In this document: positions 27,125 to 36,285 of the stretch, piece after piece
Numbering within the stretch: position 1 is the stretch's first letter
Layout of the letters: every line of letters starts with the position of its first letter
Assembly (NCBI GenBank): GCA_965116195.1
Contig: OZ220491.1
Location: forward strand, 1,674,001-1,738,000
Direction of reading: 5' to 3'
Source of the DNA: Aldehydirespirator sp965116195
GTDB taxonomy: Bacteria > Actinomycetota > Acidimicrobiia > Acidimicrobiales > Aldehydirespiratoraceae
Length of the DNA stretch: 64,000 nt
Made by a program: the position numbers and the translations under genes
The notes under the pieces: generated by a model
What the model was told of the DNA's origin: nothing
Database searches by the model: none
What the model saw: the letters and a program-made list of their open reading frames with translations, nothing else

Positions 27125-28342
27125 ATGACCCACCATCCTTTCCTGCACGGGTTCGCCCCGGCAGCCAAGCACGAATCCGACATGATCAACATCGTACGGG
27201 CATCCGGCTCAACGCTCTATGACGACAAGGGCCGGTCATACATTGACGGTTTGGCCAGCCTCTGGTACTGCCAGATCGGACACTCCCGCCCCGAGATGGC
27301 CGAAGCCGTGGTGGCGCAGATGCGTGAAGTGGCGGCTTATCACACCTTTGACCCGTTCACCAACCCGCCGGCGGCACGTGCTGCCGAGATGATCGTGGAA
27401 CTTTCGCCACTGAGCGACGGGCGGGTCTTCTTTGGTTGCTCCGGCTCCGAAGCAGTGGACACTGCCCTCAAGATCGCCCGCCTTTGGGCTCAACGCAGCG
27501 GTGAGACCAACCGCCAGATGATCATCCGGCGCACCAACGGCTACCACGGCACCAACTTCGGTGGCACCTCCGCGCAGGGCATCGCGCCCAACCGGGAGGG
27601 CTGGGGTGACCTGGTGCCCCACTTCGTCGAAGTACCCCACGACGACATAGAGGCGGTCGCCAAAGTGTTCGCCGAGCATGGCGAGCGGATCGCAGCTGTG
27701 ATATGCGAGCCGGTTCAGGGCGCTGGTGGGGTCTTCCCGCCTGCTGACGGCTACCTGGATGGGCTGCGCCGACTGTGTGACCAGAACGGCGCGTTGTTGA
27801 TCTTTGACGAGGTGATCACCGGCTTTGGTCGCACCGGCGAGTGGTTCGGTGCTCAGACCTTCAACGTCACGCCCGACCTGATGACTTTCGCCAAGGGGGT
27901 CACCTCGGGGTATCTGCCCCTCAGCGGGGTGATCGTCAGCCGCCGTGTGTGTGAGAGCCTTGAGGAACCAGGCTTCATGTTGCGCACCGGCTACACCTAC
28001 TCGGGTCATCCCACCGTGGCTGCGGCGGCGGTCAAGAGCATGGAGATCATCACCGAGGAGGGTTTGGTGCAACGGGCCCACCATGTGGGACACAAACTGG
28101 CCGAGGGACTTGAGGCCCTTGCCGCCGACGGAGTGATCATGACGTATCGGAATCAGGGCGCAGTAGCAGCCGCAGTGCTGGATCGCCCGGCAACGGAGGT
28201 ACGTGACGAGATGCTTCGACGGGGCGTGGTAGTGCGCCCCATCAACGACGCTCTGGCAATCTGTCCACCGTTGGTGATCAGCGACAACGAGATCGGCCGC
28301 GTCATTGACACAATGGCCGAGTCAGTACGCGCCGTGACCTAG
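27125..28342 (+). CDS. Class III (omega) aminotransferase
   Basis: 405 residues, a usual length for PLP fold type I class III transaminases. Key features are LYDDKGRSYIDGLASLW, FFGCSGSEAVDTALKIAR (cofactor phosphate loop), NGYHGTNFGG, EPVQGAGGVFPP, IFDEVITGFGRTGEWFG, and the PLP-binding Lys in LMTFAKGVTSGYLPL. Likely substrates are omega-amino acids or diamines with pyruvate or 2-oxoglutarate as acceptor. The ureohydrolase gene upstream suggests a putrescine or related amine, but this is inference. GGAG lies 11 bases before the ATG. Confidence 0.9.
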   Translation: MTHHPFLHGFAPAAKHESDMINIVRASGSTLYDDKGRSYIDGLASLWYCQIGHSRPEMAEAVVAQMREVAAYHTFDPFTNPPAARAAEMIVELSPLSDGRVFFGCSGSEAVDTALKIARLWAQRSGETNRQMIIRRTNGYHGTNFGGTSAQGIAPNREGWGDLVPHFVEVPHDDIEAVAKVFAEHGERIAAVICEPVQGAGGVFPPADGYLDGLRRLCDQNGALLIFDEVITGFGRTGEWFGAQTFNVTPDLMTFAKGVTSGYLPLSGVIVSRRVCESLEEPGFMLRTGYTYSGHPTVAAAAVKSMEIITEEGLVQRAHHVGHKLAEGLEALAADGVIMTYRNQGAVAAAVLDRPATEVRDEMLRRGVVVRPINDALAICPPLVISDNEIGRVIDTMAESVRAVT

Positions 28343-28478
28343 CACGCATCGTCAAGCTGGCTCTGGCAGCACCGCTGGTGCCACTTGCAAGCCAACAAGT
28401 CAGCACGTACCGTTGGGTCACCGCAACAACCATAAATACACCGCATGCCGCCAGAGAGCCAGACAAGGAGTGAGAGCG

Positions 28479-29726
28479 ATGGAAGCAACAATCCAGACAC
28501 GGCCACGCATTGAACGCCTCAAGGTGCAGAACTTCCGCGCCTTGCGCAACGTTGAACTCAAGGAACTAACTCCACTAACCGTGTTAATCGGTCCCAATGG
28601 CAGCGGCAAGTCCACCTTGATTGATGTATTCGCCTTCTTGTCGGAGTGTTTTGAAGGCGGGTTACGCCGCGCCTGGGACAAGCGCGGCCGAGCTCGTGAA
28701 CTCAAATCTCGTGACGGTAAAGGTCCTGTACTGATTGAACTCGCCTACCGCGAAAAAGAAAGGGGCCTTCTGATCACCTACCATATCGAGATTGATGAGG
28801 AGAATAGACGACCTGTGGTAGTCCATGAATGGCTCCGATGGCCGCGCGGGAAGGGAGGACGACGGCCATTTAATTTTCTTGACTACAAAAATGGAGTAGG
28901 AGAAGTAGTGTCAGGCGAGCTTCCATCTGAGCATGACAATCGGATTGAGGTTCCATTAGAGACTCCTGACACCCTAGCTGTCAACGTGTTGGGCCAACTT
29001 GCAAACAATCCCCGAGTCGTGGCGCTGCGCAATTTCATTACGGGATGGCATATATCTCATCTTTCTTCGGAGGACTCTAGGGTTCAACCTGAAGCCGGCC
29101 CGCAGGAGTTGCTAAGTAAGACAGGCGATAATCTGGCAAACATAATCCAATACCTATCCGAAGAGCATCCCAACAGTCTGAATATCATATTTCACAAGCT
29201 CAAGGAGAGGATCCCTAGAGTCGAGAAAGTAACTGCGGATCCGATGCCAGATGGGAGACTACTGTTGCAACTCAAGGACGAGCCATTTTCCGAGCCCGTC
29301 ATGGCACGTTTCGTATCGGATGGCACGCTAAAGATGCTGGCATATCTTGTCTTGCTGCACGCCCCTGTTACGCCTCCGTTTGTGGGCATTGAAGAACCAG
29401 AGAATTTCCTACATCCTCGCCTGCTCAACGGATTGGCGGAAGAGTTTCGTCAAGCGAGTGACTCCACTCAGATTCTCGTTACTACACACTCACCGTTCTT
29501 CCTTGACGCGCTGCGACCCAACGAGATGCGCGTCTTGTGGCGCGATCATTCCGGCTATACACAGTGTGATTCCCCGGAACGGAACAAAATAGTTCGTGCA
29601 TTCATGGATAACGGTGCTCTTCTAGGTGACCTCTGGATGCAGGGATACCTTGGAACTGGAGATCCCCTGAGTCGAGGCGGAATGCCAACTCCGTCGTCAA
29701 TGATGCCAGCGGTTAGCACCGGATAA
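28479..29726 (+). CDS. AAA-family ATPase (AAA15/21, OLD/SMC-like)
   Basis: 415 residues from ATG 28479, with AAGGAG 8 bases upstream. MxxLKVQNFRAL and LTVLIGPNGSGKSTLIDVF (Walker A) begin the SMC-like head. The C-terminal half has FVSDGTLKMLAYLVLL (signature region), PFVGIEEPENFLHP (Walker B) and LVTTHSPFFLDAL (H-loop), as in OLD-family and DUF2813-like ATPases. The stop overlaps the start of the DUF4276 gene by one base (TAATG). ATPase + TOPRIM-like pairs are frequent in defence islands (compare AriA/AriB and Gabija-like systems), so an anti-phage role is plausible but not shown. Its lower GC than the flanking genes suggests acquisition. Confidence 0.87.
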   Translation: MEATIQTRPRIERLKVQNFRALRNVELKELTPLTVLIGPNGSGKSTLIDVFAFLSECFEGGLRRAWDKRGRARELKSRDGKGPVLIELAYREKERGLLITYHIEIDEENRRPVVVHEWLRWPRGKGGRRPFNFLDYKNGVGEVVSGELPSEHDNRIEVPLETPDTLAVNVLGQLANNPRVVALRNFITGWHISHLSSEDSRVQPEAGPQELLSKTGDNLANIIQYLSEEHPNSLNIIFHKLKERIPRVEKVTADPMPDGRLLLQLKDEPFSEPVMARFVSDGTLKMLAYLVLLHAPVTPPFVGIEEPENFLHPRLLNGLAEEFRQASDSTQILVTTHSPFFLDALRPNEMRVLWRDHSGYTQCDSPERNKIVRAFMDNGALLGDLWMQGYLGTGDPLSRGGMPTPSSMMPAVSTG

Positions 29727-30343
29727 TGCGTGCCAACTATTTTGAGTTCATAGTCGAAGAACGTTCAATGGAGGTGTTTCTTGAGTTCTGTTTGCCGAAG
29801 ATACTTCCAAATGACTGCAAGTACAATATACGTCCATTCGGAGGCAAGGATGCCCTACTAAGAAAACTCCCAGGTGTTCTAAAGGGATACGCCCATTGGT
29901 TGCCATCTGAGGGGCGCATAGTCGTCATCGTGGATCGTGACTGTCAGGATTGCATGGACGTTAAATCTGAACTAGAAGATATCTGTAAAGAGGCTGGACT
30001 TCGTTCCAGACAAGCTGCAAGGAGTACCAACTGGCAAGTGGTGACCAGAATCGCTACAGAAGAACTTGAAGCGTGGTACTTTGGTGACTGGGCAGCCGTT
30101 TGCCAAGCATTTCCCGGCGTTCCGGCAACAATCCCCCGCAGGAAGGGCTATCGGGATCCGGATGCTATCAAGGGCGGCACGTGGGAGGCATTTGAACGTA
30201 TCTTGCAAGAGCACAGATACTTTGGCGGAGGCCTAAGCAAGACACAGGCCGCTACTGATGTAGGCAGGCACTTCGACCCGCAAGCCAACACGTCGCGTAG
30301 TTTTCAAGTTCTGCGTGATGCCCTTATAGAGGCCACGACGTAG
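29726..30343 (+). CDS. DUF4276-family protein (candidate TOPRIM-like nuclease partner)
   Basis: 205 residues, overlapping the ATPase stop. The DUF4276 pattern is present: FIVEERSMEVFLEFCLPKIL with an early Glu, RIVVIVDRDCQDCMDVKSEL with an Asp-x-Asp on a beta strand, and ATEELEAWYFGDWAAV. The Glu and DxD placement resembles a TOPRIM fold. It would work with the adjacent ATPase as sensor/effector of a two-gene cassette. Function is inferred from pairing. AT content is higher than in its neighbours. Confidence 0.8.
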   Translation: MRANYFEFIVEERSMEVFLEFCLPKILPNDCKYNIRPFGGKDALLRKLPGVLKGYAHWLPSEGRIVVIVDRDCQDCMDVKSELEDICKEAGLRSRQAARSTNWQVVTRIATEELEAWYFGDWAAVCQAFPGVPATIPRRKGYRDPDAIKGGTWEAFERILQEHRYFGGGLSKTQAATDVGRHFDPQANTSRSFQVLRDALIEATT

Positions 30344-30346
30344 AGC

Positions 30347-30568
30347 ATGCCGAGTTCACACGACATCCCCGCTGATCTGCACCGCGAGCCAGAAGCTCAA
30401 GCTGCTTTTGAGGGGCAGTCGCTGCCGGAGTATGCGCTTGACGAACTTGGCAAGGCCAAGCAACGGCCCACTCGGCGTGAACTTGTGGAGCAGATTGCCG
30501 CCTTTGAGCGGATCACCACTTCCGAGTCAGCGGTTGAAGCTGTGCGAGCCGAGCGTGACGCAAGGTAG
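30347..30568 (+). CDS. FitA-like ribbon-helix-helix antitoxin, orphan
   Basis: 73 residues starting 3 bp after the DUF4276 stop. IPADLHREPEAQAAFEGQSL and PEYALDELGKAKQRPTRREL fit FitA/VapB-type antitoxins, with an RHH N-terminus (here altered) and a toxin-binding tail. The usual PIN-domain VapC toxin does not follow: 30569-30845 holds no credible coding frame. It could be an orphan or decayed antitoxin, or the third member of the ATPase cassette. Confidence 0.55.
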   Translation: MPSSHDIPADLHREPEAQAAFEGQSLPEYALDELGKAKQRPTRRELVEQIAAFERITTSESAVEAVRAERDAR

Positions 30569-30839
30569 CAGGGTGGTCGCTCGTGATCCGTTCGTAGTGA
30601 ACAAGTCTCACCCTGCCACGCTGAAGCTGACTGGCGAAACGGTTGTTCGGGTTGGCGATAATTGGCGGTGACCGGTGACACGCCCGCACGCTCAACGCTG
30701 AGTCTGAGTGTTGAACCGGTGGATCGGGCTGGTTGGCTGTTGACTGGGTGGGGCGTTGGCTCGCTCAATGCTGAGGCTGGCCAGGTGAACCGGCTAATGT
30801 TGCCACTTCAGAACCCCAGTGTGCCGGGCAATATCGGGA

Positions 30840-30945
30840 GGCTCAATGAGCGATGCAATGCAGGACACGACATCTCGAAACAACTTCGCCAACGCTTTAT
30901 CGCACAACGGCTCAACGAGCGATGCGATGCAGGACACGACATCGG
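30840..30945. repeat. Echo repeat of the amidohydrolase start region, offset 69
   Basis: ggctcaa(t/c)gagcgatgc and aatgcaggacacgacatc-type sequence occur at 30840 and 30909. The first copy contains the likely ATG (30846); in the second this ATG has become ACG, so the copy lies in frame within the N-terminus and the protein repeats SDAMQDTTS. Confidence 0.9.
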
Positions 30946-32345
30946 GACGCCATCAGGCACTCGGCAGCAACCCGGCGGCCCGGGGTGCGACCACTGCCAT
31001 TGTCAACGCGGTTGTCTACTGTTGTGACAGGGACTTCACTTGTATCAACCCCGGGTCGGTGGTCTTCAGCGACGGTGTGATCACCCAGGTCGGGGCGAGC
31101 AGCAGCGTACAAGTGCCCGACGGTGCCACCGTGATTGACGGCGCTGGCCGACTGGCCGTGCTGCCCGGCCTGATCGACACGCACAATCACTCCAGTCTGC
31201 TGAAGGGCTACTCCGAGAACGCCCAGTTGATGGACTGGCTGCCCGAATACCAGCGTGAACACCAGATACTGACCAGCGACGATGCCTACTTCGGCTACCT
31301 CGTCACATACATGGAGGCTCTCAAGGGCGGCACGACCACCGTCATGGACATGTACCGGTTCCCGCAGCGAGGCGCGCAGGCGGCAGCCACGCTGGGCATG
31401 CGTGCGCACCTTGTGCCGTATGCAGCAGATCATCCCACAAAGCACTTCTTTGAGACGCTGGAGACCAGCGAACAACTGATCCGGGACTGTCACAACACCA
31501 GCGACGGGCGGGTCAAGGTGTGGCTGGGCCTGGAGCACATCACCTACTGCTCCGAAGCCATGTTCCGACGCGTGGCCGAGTTGGCCGACAGTTACGAAGT
31601 GAACATCCACACCCACACCAGCGAACAGCGTGAGGAGGTGGACGTGGTCGTTGAACTCTTCGGCAATCGGCCTGTCCACGTATTCCACGAACGAGGCATC
31701 CTGCGGCCAGGCTCGGTGTTGGCGCACTGTGTGTGGCTTGACGATGCCGAGATCGCGGTGCTGGCAGAGACCAGCACAGGCGTGGCGCACTGCCCGATCA
31801 GCAACATGAAACTGGCCAGCGGGGCTGCACCTCTGCTGAAGTTCTGGAAGGAGGGTGTGGTCGTTGGTCTTGGCACCGACGGAGGCATCTCCAACAACTC
31901 GGTGAGCATGTGGGAATGCATGAAAACCGGGTCACTGCTGCAGAAGGTGAACCATCTTGACGCCACCGCAGTCACCGCTCAACAGGCGCTACAGATGGCG
32001 ACCATTGACGGTGCCCGTTTGTTGGGGATCGACAACGAAGTCGGATCAATCGCCGTGGGCAAGCACGCCGACCTCATAACCGTTGACCTGTGGCAACCGC
32101 ATCTGCTGCCCGTTGCCCAGTCCGAAGGCCACGACCCGATCCTGTGGAACCTCGTGTTTGCCGGCCGCTCCAGCGATGTGCGAGACGTATGGGTGCAAGG
32201 CTGCCGCTGTGTCGCTGACGGTGAACTCCTCGGAGTGGACGAACACAAGGCACTGACGGAGATCCACGAGCGCACGGTTGACCTGCTCAAACGCCGTGAG
32301 AGTGCCCGAGCCGTGCCCATGGTCACCGACCAGCCGACCAACTGA
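30846..32345 (+). CDS. Amidohydrolase-family deaminase (TrzA/AtzA, MtaD-like)
   Basis: 499 residues from ATG 30846, with GGGAGG 5 bases upstream. The metal-binding sites of the cytosine-deaminase-like amidohydrolases are present: LIDTHNHSS (HxH), VNIHTHTSE (His), VLAHCVWL (His) and VVGLGTDGG (Asp). ILAVL-type N-terminal and GSIAVGKHADLITVDL C-terminal beta-sandwich strands are present. Likely substrates are purines, S-adenosylhomocysteine/5'-methylthioadenosine or a related aminated heterocycle. The N-terminal 25-30 residues are a duplicated segment absent from usual family members. Confidence 0.87.
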   Translation: MSDAMQDTTSRNNFANALSHNGSTSDAMQDTTSGRHQALGSNPAARGATTAIVNAVVYCCDRDFTCINPGSVVFSDGVITQVGASSSVQVPDGATVIDGAGRLAVLPGLIDTHNHSSLLKGYSENAQLMDWLPEYQREHQILTSDDAYFGYLVTYMEALKGGTTTVMDMYRFPQRGAQAAATLGMRAHLVPYAADHPTKHFFETLETSEQLIRDCHNTSDGRVKVWLGLEHITYCSEAMFRRVAELADSYEVNIHTHTSEQREEVDVVVELFGNRPVHVFHERGILRPGSVLAHCVWLDDAEIAVLAETSTGVAHCPISNMKLASGAAPLLKFWKEGVVVGLGTDGGISNNSVSMWECMKTGSLLQKVNHLDATAVTAQQALQMATIDGARLLGIDNEVGSIAVGKHADLITVDLWQPHLLPVAQSEGHDPILWNLVFAGRSSDVRDVWVQGCRCVADGELLGVDEHKALTEIHERTVDLLKRRESARAVPMVTDQPTN

Positions 32346-32400
32346 CCAGCCGACCAGCCGACCAACTGACCAGCCGACCAACTGACTAGCCGACCAGCGC
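32325..32400. repeat. Short tandem repeats of the amidohydrolase stop region
   Basis: ccagccgaccaactga, which includes the gene's own TGA, is repeated directly downstream about three more times with variations (also as ccagccgaccagccg). Confidence 0.85.
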
Positions 32401-32425
32401 AGCCCAGGCCCAGCAGCCAACCGCC

Positions 32426-32570
32426 CCACGAAATTCCTGTGGTTTGGCGCGATTATTCCCCCCAATGGCAGGAATATGGTGCGCTGGCCCGCCGCCAAGA
32501 CCTGACCAGCCCAGTCGTGGCCTTGTTCCCCCTTACGGCAGGAATATGGGAACTACGTAACGGGTGCGCT
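32426..32570. repeat. Interspersed AAATTCCTG...CAGGAAT element, two adjoining copies
   Basis: gaaattcctgtgg to ggcaggaatatgg (32426-32478) forms an inverted repeat (aattcctg / caggaat). A partial second copy, ttcccccttacggcaggaatatgg, lies 70 bp later with ctggcccgccg after each. A close relative occurs at 59726-59775. Confidence 0.7.
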
Positions 32571-33818
32571 GGCCCGCCGCGTGAGCGACAGGCCGTTGGC
32601 GTGCATGACCTGTTTTATCTCATCCTCGGCGAACCCGGCTAGGTCATGCACGAACGACACCGGGTTGCTGAGACCCTCAGCGTGCGGGAAGTCTGATCCG
32701 AACAGCATGCGCTCGGCACCAATCAAATCACGCAGCGCGATCAGATCATCCTCGTAATAGGGCGAGATCCACACCTGCCGACGAAACACCTCCAGCGGAT
32801 CCTCTTCAAAGGCGTGTCGCTGCTGCTTGTAGGTCTTGGTGAGCTTCTTCACAAACGGCCAGACCCATTCCGAGCCGTTCTCAATGGTCGCCACCCGGAT
32901 TTTGCGGTAACGAGTCAGCACGCCCTCCGCCAGCAGTGATGCCACCGCATCGGATATGGGCGAATAGGTGAGCAGGCTCTTGAGAGCATCGAAACGGAAC
33001 GACTCGAACTCACTGCTGAGTCCCCAATGGTCGTGCAGAAAGCCGTAACCGGCGTCACCTGCATGCATGGCCACGGTGATGCCGTGATCATCAAGACGCT
33101 GCCACACCTTGTCGTGGGCAGGGTGGCCCAGCGAGCGATGCCCGCCGGCACCGTCAGTCACCGACGACGGTCGCATGTTGACCACCCGAACATCATTGTC
33201 AATCAGCCAGTCGAGTTCGTCCAGAGCCCAGTCCGGGTCAGCCAACGTCAGGTAGCCAGCGGCAAAGATCCGGTCGCGATAGGCGAACCCCCAGTCATCG
33301 GCAAGCCAGCGGTTGAAACCACCGAACGCAGCGGTGAGCGCGTCGAGGTCATCCTCCAGCGCAGACTCCATGCCGACACCCAGCGTGGGGAACAACAAGC
33401 ACGCTCGAAGGCCCTGCACGTTCATGAGTTCAACACGAGCCTCCCGGTTGCGGTAGGCAGCAGCGATCGGCTCAAGTTCACCGAACGCCTCACGAATGTC
33501 CGAGGCCGCGACCCTGCCTCTGAAGTAGTCATCAAGACAACCCGGACGCGCCACCGGATCAAACGTAGGGTTGGGAATGAAGCGGTTGATCTTCCCGGCA
33601 ACCAAAAGGCGCTCACGACCGTTCACGGTGGCCCACTGCATGCAACGTTTGTGCATCCTGGAATCGACATGACGTATGAACGCGTCAGTGGCCTCGTAGT
33701 AATGATTGTCAGCATCAAAGGCAGCGAAACCGAGAGCGGCCTCGGCTGAGTTCGTGTCGGCTGTTGCGGCGACGGTGTCCGGTCGAGTCGGCTCGGTTGT
33801 TGTTGCAGCGGATGTCAT
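32553..33818 (-). CDS. Amidohydrolase family 2 (PF04909-type) protein
   Basis: 421 residues from ATG 33818 with GGGAGG 6-7 bases upstream; the open frame to 34139 runs through repeats and is not used. FDADNHYYEATDAF gives the first metal-site strand, where DxH becomes DNH as in many family members. GITVAMHAGD (His) and MLFGSDFPHAEG (Asp) complete it. This TIM-barrel group includes aromatic decarboxylases and lactonases; many actinobacterial copies of about 400 residues have no assigned substrate. The C-terminal end overlaps the interspersed repeat element. Confidence 0.85.
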   Translation of the reverse strand: MTSAATTTEPTRPDTVAATADTNSAEAALGFAAFDADNHYYEATDAFIRHVDSRMHKRCMQWATVNGRERLLVAGKINRFIPNPTFDPVARPGCLDDYFRGRVAASDIREAFGELEPIAAAYRNREARVELMNVQGLRACLLFPTLGVGMESALEDDLDALTAAFGGFNRWLADDWGFAYRDRIFAAGYLTLADPDWALDELDWLIDNDVRVVNMRPSSVTDGAGGHRSLGHPAHDKVWQRLDDHGITVAMHAGDAGYGFLHDHWGLSSEFESFRFDALKSLLTYSPISDAVASLLAEGVLTRYRKIRVATIENGSEWVWPFVKKLTKTYKQQRHAFEEDPLEVFRRQVWISPYYEDDLIALRDLIGAERMLFGSDFPHAEGLSNPVSFVHDLAGFAEDEIKQVMHANGLSLTRRASAPVT

Positions 33819-33837
33819 GGCGTTCCTCCCAACGACA

Positions 33838-34140
33838 CGCTCACGATACGGGCTGAACAGGTCTGCGGGGTACACCGACCAAACCCGCGCAACACACCGA
33901 CGAGCGGGATATGTCGTGCAGCGCCGGTGAGCCGCTGCGCAGCACACCGACCAGGGCTGCGCACACCGACTCCCGGCTCGGCTGTGACCTCTTGGACGAC
34001 ACGCAACACACCGACCAAACCGCGGGCTACACCGGCCGAAACCGCGGCGCACACCGACCAAGGCTGCGCTGCATACCAACCAAACCCGCGGAATGCGCCG
34101 ATTCGCCGGTGGTGACCGCCATGGCACTCCCCCGTCCAAC
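33838..34140. repeat. Irregular repeats (acaccgaccaaaccgcgg family) and an echoed start region
   Basis: Variants of cacaccgaccaa followed by cgcgg or gctgcgc occur about eight times at 20-40 bp spacing. Near 34120-34140, gccatggcactcccccgtcc resembles the real start region of the downstream minus-strand gene (gtcatggcgttcctcccaac at 33815). The spacer 33819-34351 holds nothing else recognisable. Confidence 0.75.
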
Positions 34141-34351
34141 GTGAGCTTGTTCGGTCATGTGTGCAGGTCACCGTCTCAATGTAAAGCCGGATTCAGCAGA
34201 CACGCGACCCATTTTCACGTTCAATGTCCCACCCCCGAGCGCCAAGTGCCGTCAGCCAATCTGTCACCGGACTCTCCGGTACTGCATGGTCTTGAGTTAC
34301 CGCACAGTCTTGATCAGTGCGATCTCGCCGCCATGCACCTGTCAGTAAAAG

Positions 34352-35014
34352 TCAACACCGGGCCGGGTCAAGCAAACGCACAGTCCCGACAGCGATCAGG
34401 GCCCCCAACAGCTGCATCACGACGAACATCGGTGCCGACGACGGCTTGATGCCCGCAAAGGTGTCCGACAAGGTGCGAGCCACCGTGACGGCGGGATTTG
34501 CGAAGGAAGTGGACGACGTGAACCAGTACGCCGCGCCGATGTAGGCAGCCACAGCACCCGGCACCAGCCGCAACCGCCCGCTGCGCACGAGCATGAATAT
34601 CACCAAAACCAGTCCGTAGGTGGCAACGACCTCACCCAGCCAGAGATGCGAGGCGCTGCGGACCTTGGTGGAAATGTTGACGGCGTCGAGGTCAAACATC
34701 AGGTTGGCCAGGATCGTGCCACAGCAAGCCCCGATCATCTGGGTGATGATGTATGGCACCACGTCAACCCAGCGTCGGTCACGCAGCACCGCTTCGGCGA
34801 GCGTGACCACCGGATTGAAGTGCGCGCCCGAGACCGGGCCGAAAATGTAGATGATGATGAGCAGGACTCCTGCGGTGGCCGCAGAGTTGGCCAGCAGCAC
34901 CACAGCAATGTCGTCGCTGAGGCGTTGGGCCATGATGCCCGAGCCGATCACACCGGCCAACAGAAACGCCGTGCCGACGAACTCAGCAACAAGTTCCCGA
35001 AATCGCACGCGCAC
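34352..35014 (-). CDS. Aquaporin/MIP-family channel
   Basis: 220 residues, six membrane segments. The two half-helix motifs are GAHFNPVVTLAEAV (NPV in place of NPA) and SFANPAVTVARTLSDTFAG (NPA, followed by the conserved Arg). The protein conducts water or small solutes such as glycerol or metalloids. The NPV variant in loop B appears in some bacterial subgroups and could shift selectivity. The start (ATG 35014) is the only good candidate. Confidence 0.87.
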   Translation of the reverse strand: MRVRFRELVAEFVGTAFLLAGVIGSGIMAQRLSDDIAVVLLANSAATAGVLLIIIYIFGPVSGAHFNPVVTLAEAVLRDRRWVDVVPYIITQMIGACCGTILANLMFDLDAVNISTKVRSASHLWLGEVVATYGLVLVIFMLVRSGRLRLVPGAVAAYIGAAYWFTSSTSFANPAVTVARTLSDTFAGIKPSSAPMFVVMQLLGALIAVGTVRLLDPARC

Positions 35015-35036
35015 CGAGCCTAAGAGTTGATTCGAC

Positions 35037-35135
35037 TCTTAGGCACCATGAACACATGGCCATCAAAGTCAAGACCCACTGACTACGACTTTCAGGTTGA
35101 CTTGACCCTTCGGCACCATGGACGCATGGCCGACC
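35037..35135. repeat. Direct repeat, 23 bp, offset 71
   Basis: tt(a/c)ggcaccatg(a/g)acrcatggcc occurs at about 35038 and 35109, upstream of the aquaporin gene. Confidence 0.8.
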
Positions 35136-35368
35136 ATCCCAGATGCGTTCGCCCCATGGTGGGACCGGCAAGTCATCCCCACTGACAAAGGGTGGGCCCG
35201 ACGACTAAGGCAAGTCCCTTCTGCCCACAAAGGGTCATCCGCCGGTGTGAAGGCTGGGTACCCCGGCATTCCCCTCATGGTGGGACTGACAACATGCCAG
35301 CGGCAGATGATGTGGTCAATGGGTCATGTGGGAGCGGTTGACACGTGGCACAGCACGCCCGGGTGCCA

Positions 35369-35475
35369 GCCCTCTAGCCTCCGCCTTGATGGGATGTGAC
35401 TGTTTGACAACGTATGAACCTTGTTTGTTCAGCGTTGTCAATCCCCTCTAGCCTCCGCCTCAATGGGATGGACTG
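35369..35475. repeat. Direct repeat, 27 bp, offset 73, with an internal hairpin
   Basis: ccctctagcctccgcctt(c)gatgggatg-type sequence occurs at 35370 and 35443. Between them, ttgacaacg (about 35404) pairs with cgttgtcaa (about 35433). The spacer 35015-35488 has no other recognisable content. Confidence 0.8.
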
Positions 35476-35488
35476 ACCAGGTGCCGGA

Positions 35489-36184
35489 GTGAAGGTGTCA
35501 TTGCAAGAACGGCTGACTGTGGTACGGATGGTCGTGTTGGCGCTGGTGGTGACAACGGGGTCAACAGTGGCGGCTTGCAGCAACGCTGGTGACAACCCTG
35601 TTGAGGCTGCCTCGGAGATCTATGACCCGGGCGCTGCTGTAGCGGCTAACGACCCACGCCCCCAAGATGTGGTGGCACCACCAGGCCCCGACGGCACTCC
35701 CGGCGATGCGAACGGAACTGGAGAAGCAACGGCCGATGCTGAGGATGACACCACCCAAGAGACAGAAATCGACCCACTCGCGATCCGAGGTGAGATCATT
35801 GACAAATACAGCCTCGCATACGGTGAGTGCTTCAACCAGGTGACAGGTATGCAGGCAGAGCAAAGGGTTACTGTCACGGCTCGGGTTGACTGTACCGAAC
35901 CGCACCTGGGGGAAGTATTTCATACCTTTGAGTTGGATGTTGCTCACCCCGCCGTCTACCCCGGCGACGAAGAGATGCGTGGCTTCACCCGCAGGCAGTG
36001 CTATGACATCTTCGAGGGTTTCGTGGGTATGAGTTACGAACTGTCGCAGTACGAGATAGACGTGTTCACGCCCAACCGCACCAACTTCGAGGATGCAACA
36101 GCGCGCTACCGGGGTGTTCACTGCTGGTTGCATCATGTTGACGACGAGCCGATTTCAGGAACCGCCCGAGGGACGGCACAGTGA
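35489..36184 (+). CDS. Septum-formation-domain lipoprotein
   Basis: 231 residues. VVLALVVTTGSTVAACSN is a lipoprotein signal with a lipobox Cys (AAC). A low-complexity acidic/Pro/Gly linker (about residues 35-95) leads to a domain of the Septum_form type: AYGECFNQVTG, VDCTEPHLGEVFHTFEL and RQCYDIFEGFVG, with paired Cys residues. It is an extracytoplasmic protein typical of actinobacteria and associated with division or the envelope. The stop lies within a repeat that also carries the start of the next gene. Confidence 0.82.
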   Translation: MKVSLQERLTVVRMVVLALVVTTGSTVAACSNAGDNPVEAASEIYDPGAAVAANDPRPQDVVAPPGPDGTPGDANGTGEATADAEDDTTQETEIDPLAIRGEIIDKYSLAYGECFNQVTGMQAEQRVTVTARVDCTEPHLGEVFHTFELDVAHPAVYPGDEEMRGFTRRQCYDIFEGFVGMSYELSQYEIDVFTPNRTNFEDATARYRGVHCWLHHVDDEPISGTARGTAQ

Positions 36185-36285
36185 GCGCGACAGGTGATTC
36201 TGCTGACCCGGTTTCAGGCACTGCCAGGGACTCGGCACAATGAGCGCGCCAGGTGATCCGTTTGACCCGGTGATCAGACGCCGCC
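36173..36285. repeat. 59-bp duplication spanning a stop and the next start
   Basis: cggcaca(g/a)tgagcgcg, then caggtgat and gacccggt, occurs at 36174 and 36233. The first copy holds the lipoprotein stop (TGA) and the second the ATG of the small membrane protein. Confidence 0.9.

Noticed and set aside
30569..30845. PIN-domain toxin or phosphoglycerate-mutase-like remnant after the FitA-like gene
   Set aside because: Short frames (for example at 30662) have a few suggestive residues only; nothing long enough or conserved to name.
33819..34139. N-terminal extension of the amidohydrolase to 34139
   Set aside because: The extension translates repeat sequence, has no family similarity, and the ATG at 33818 has a strong ribosome binding site.
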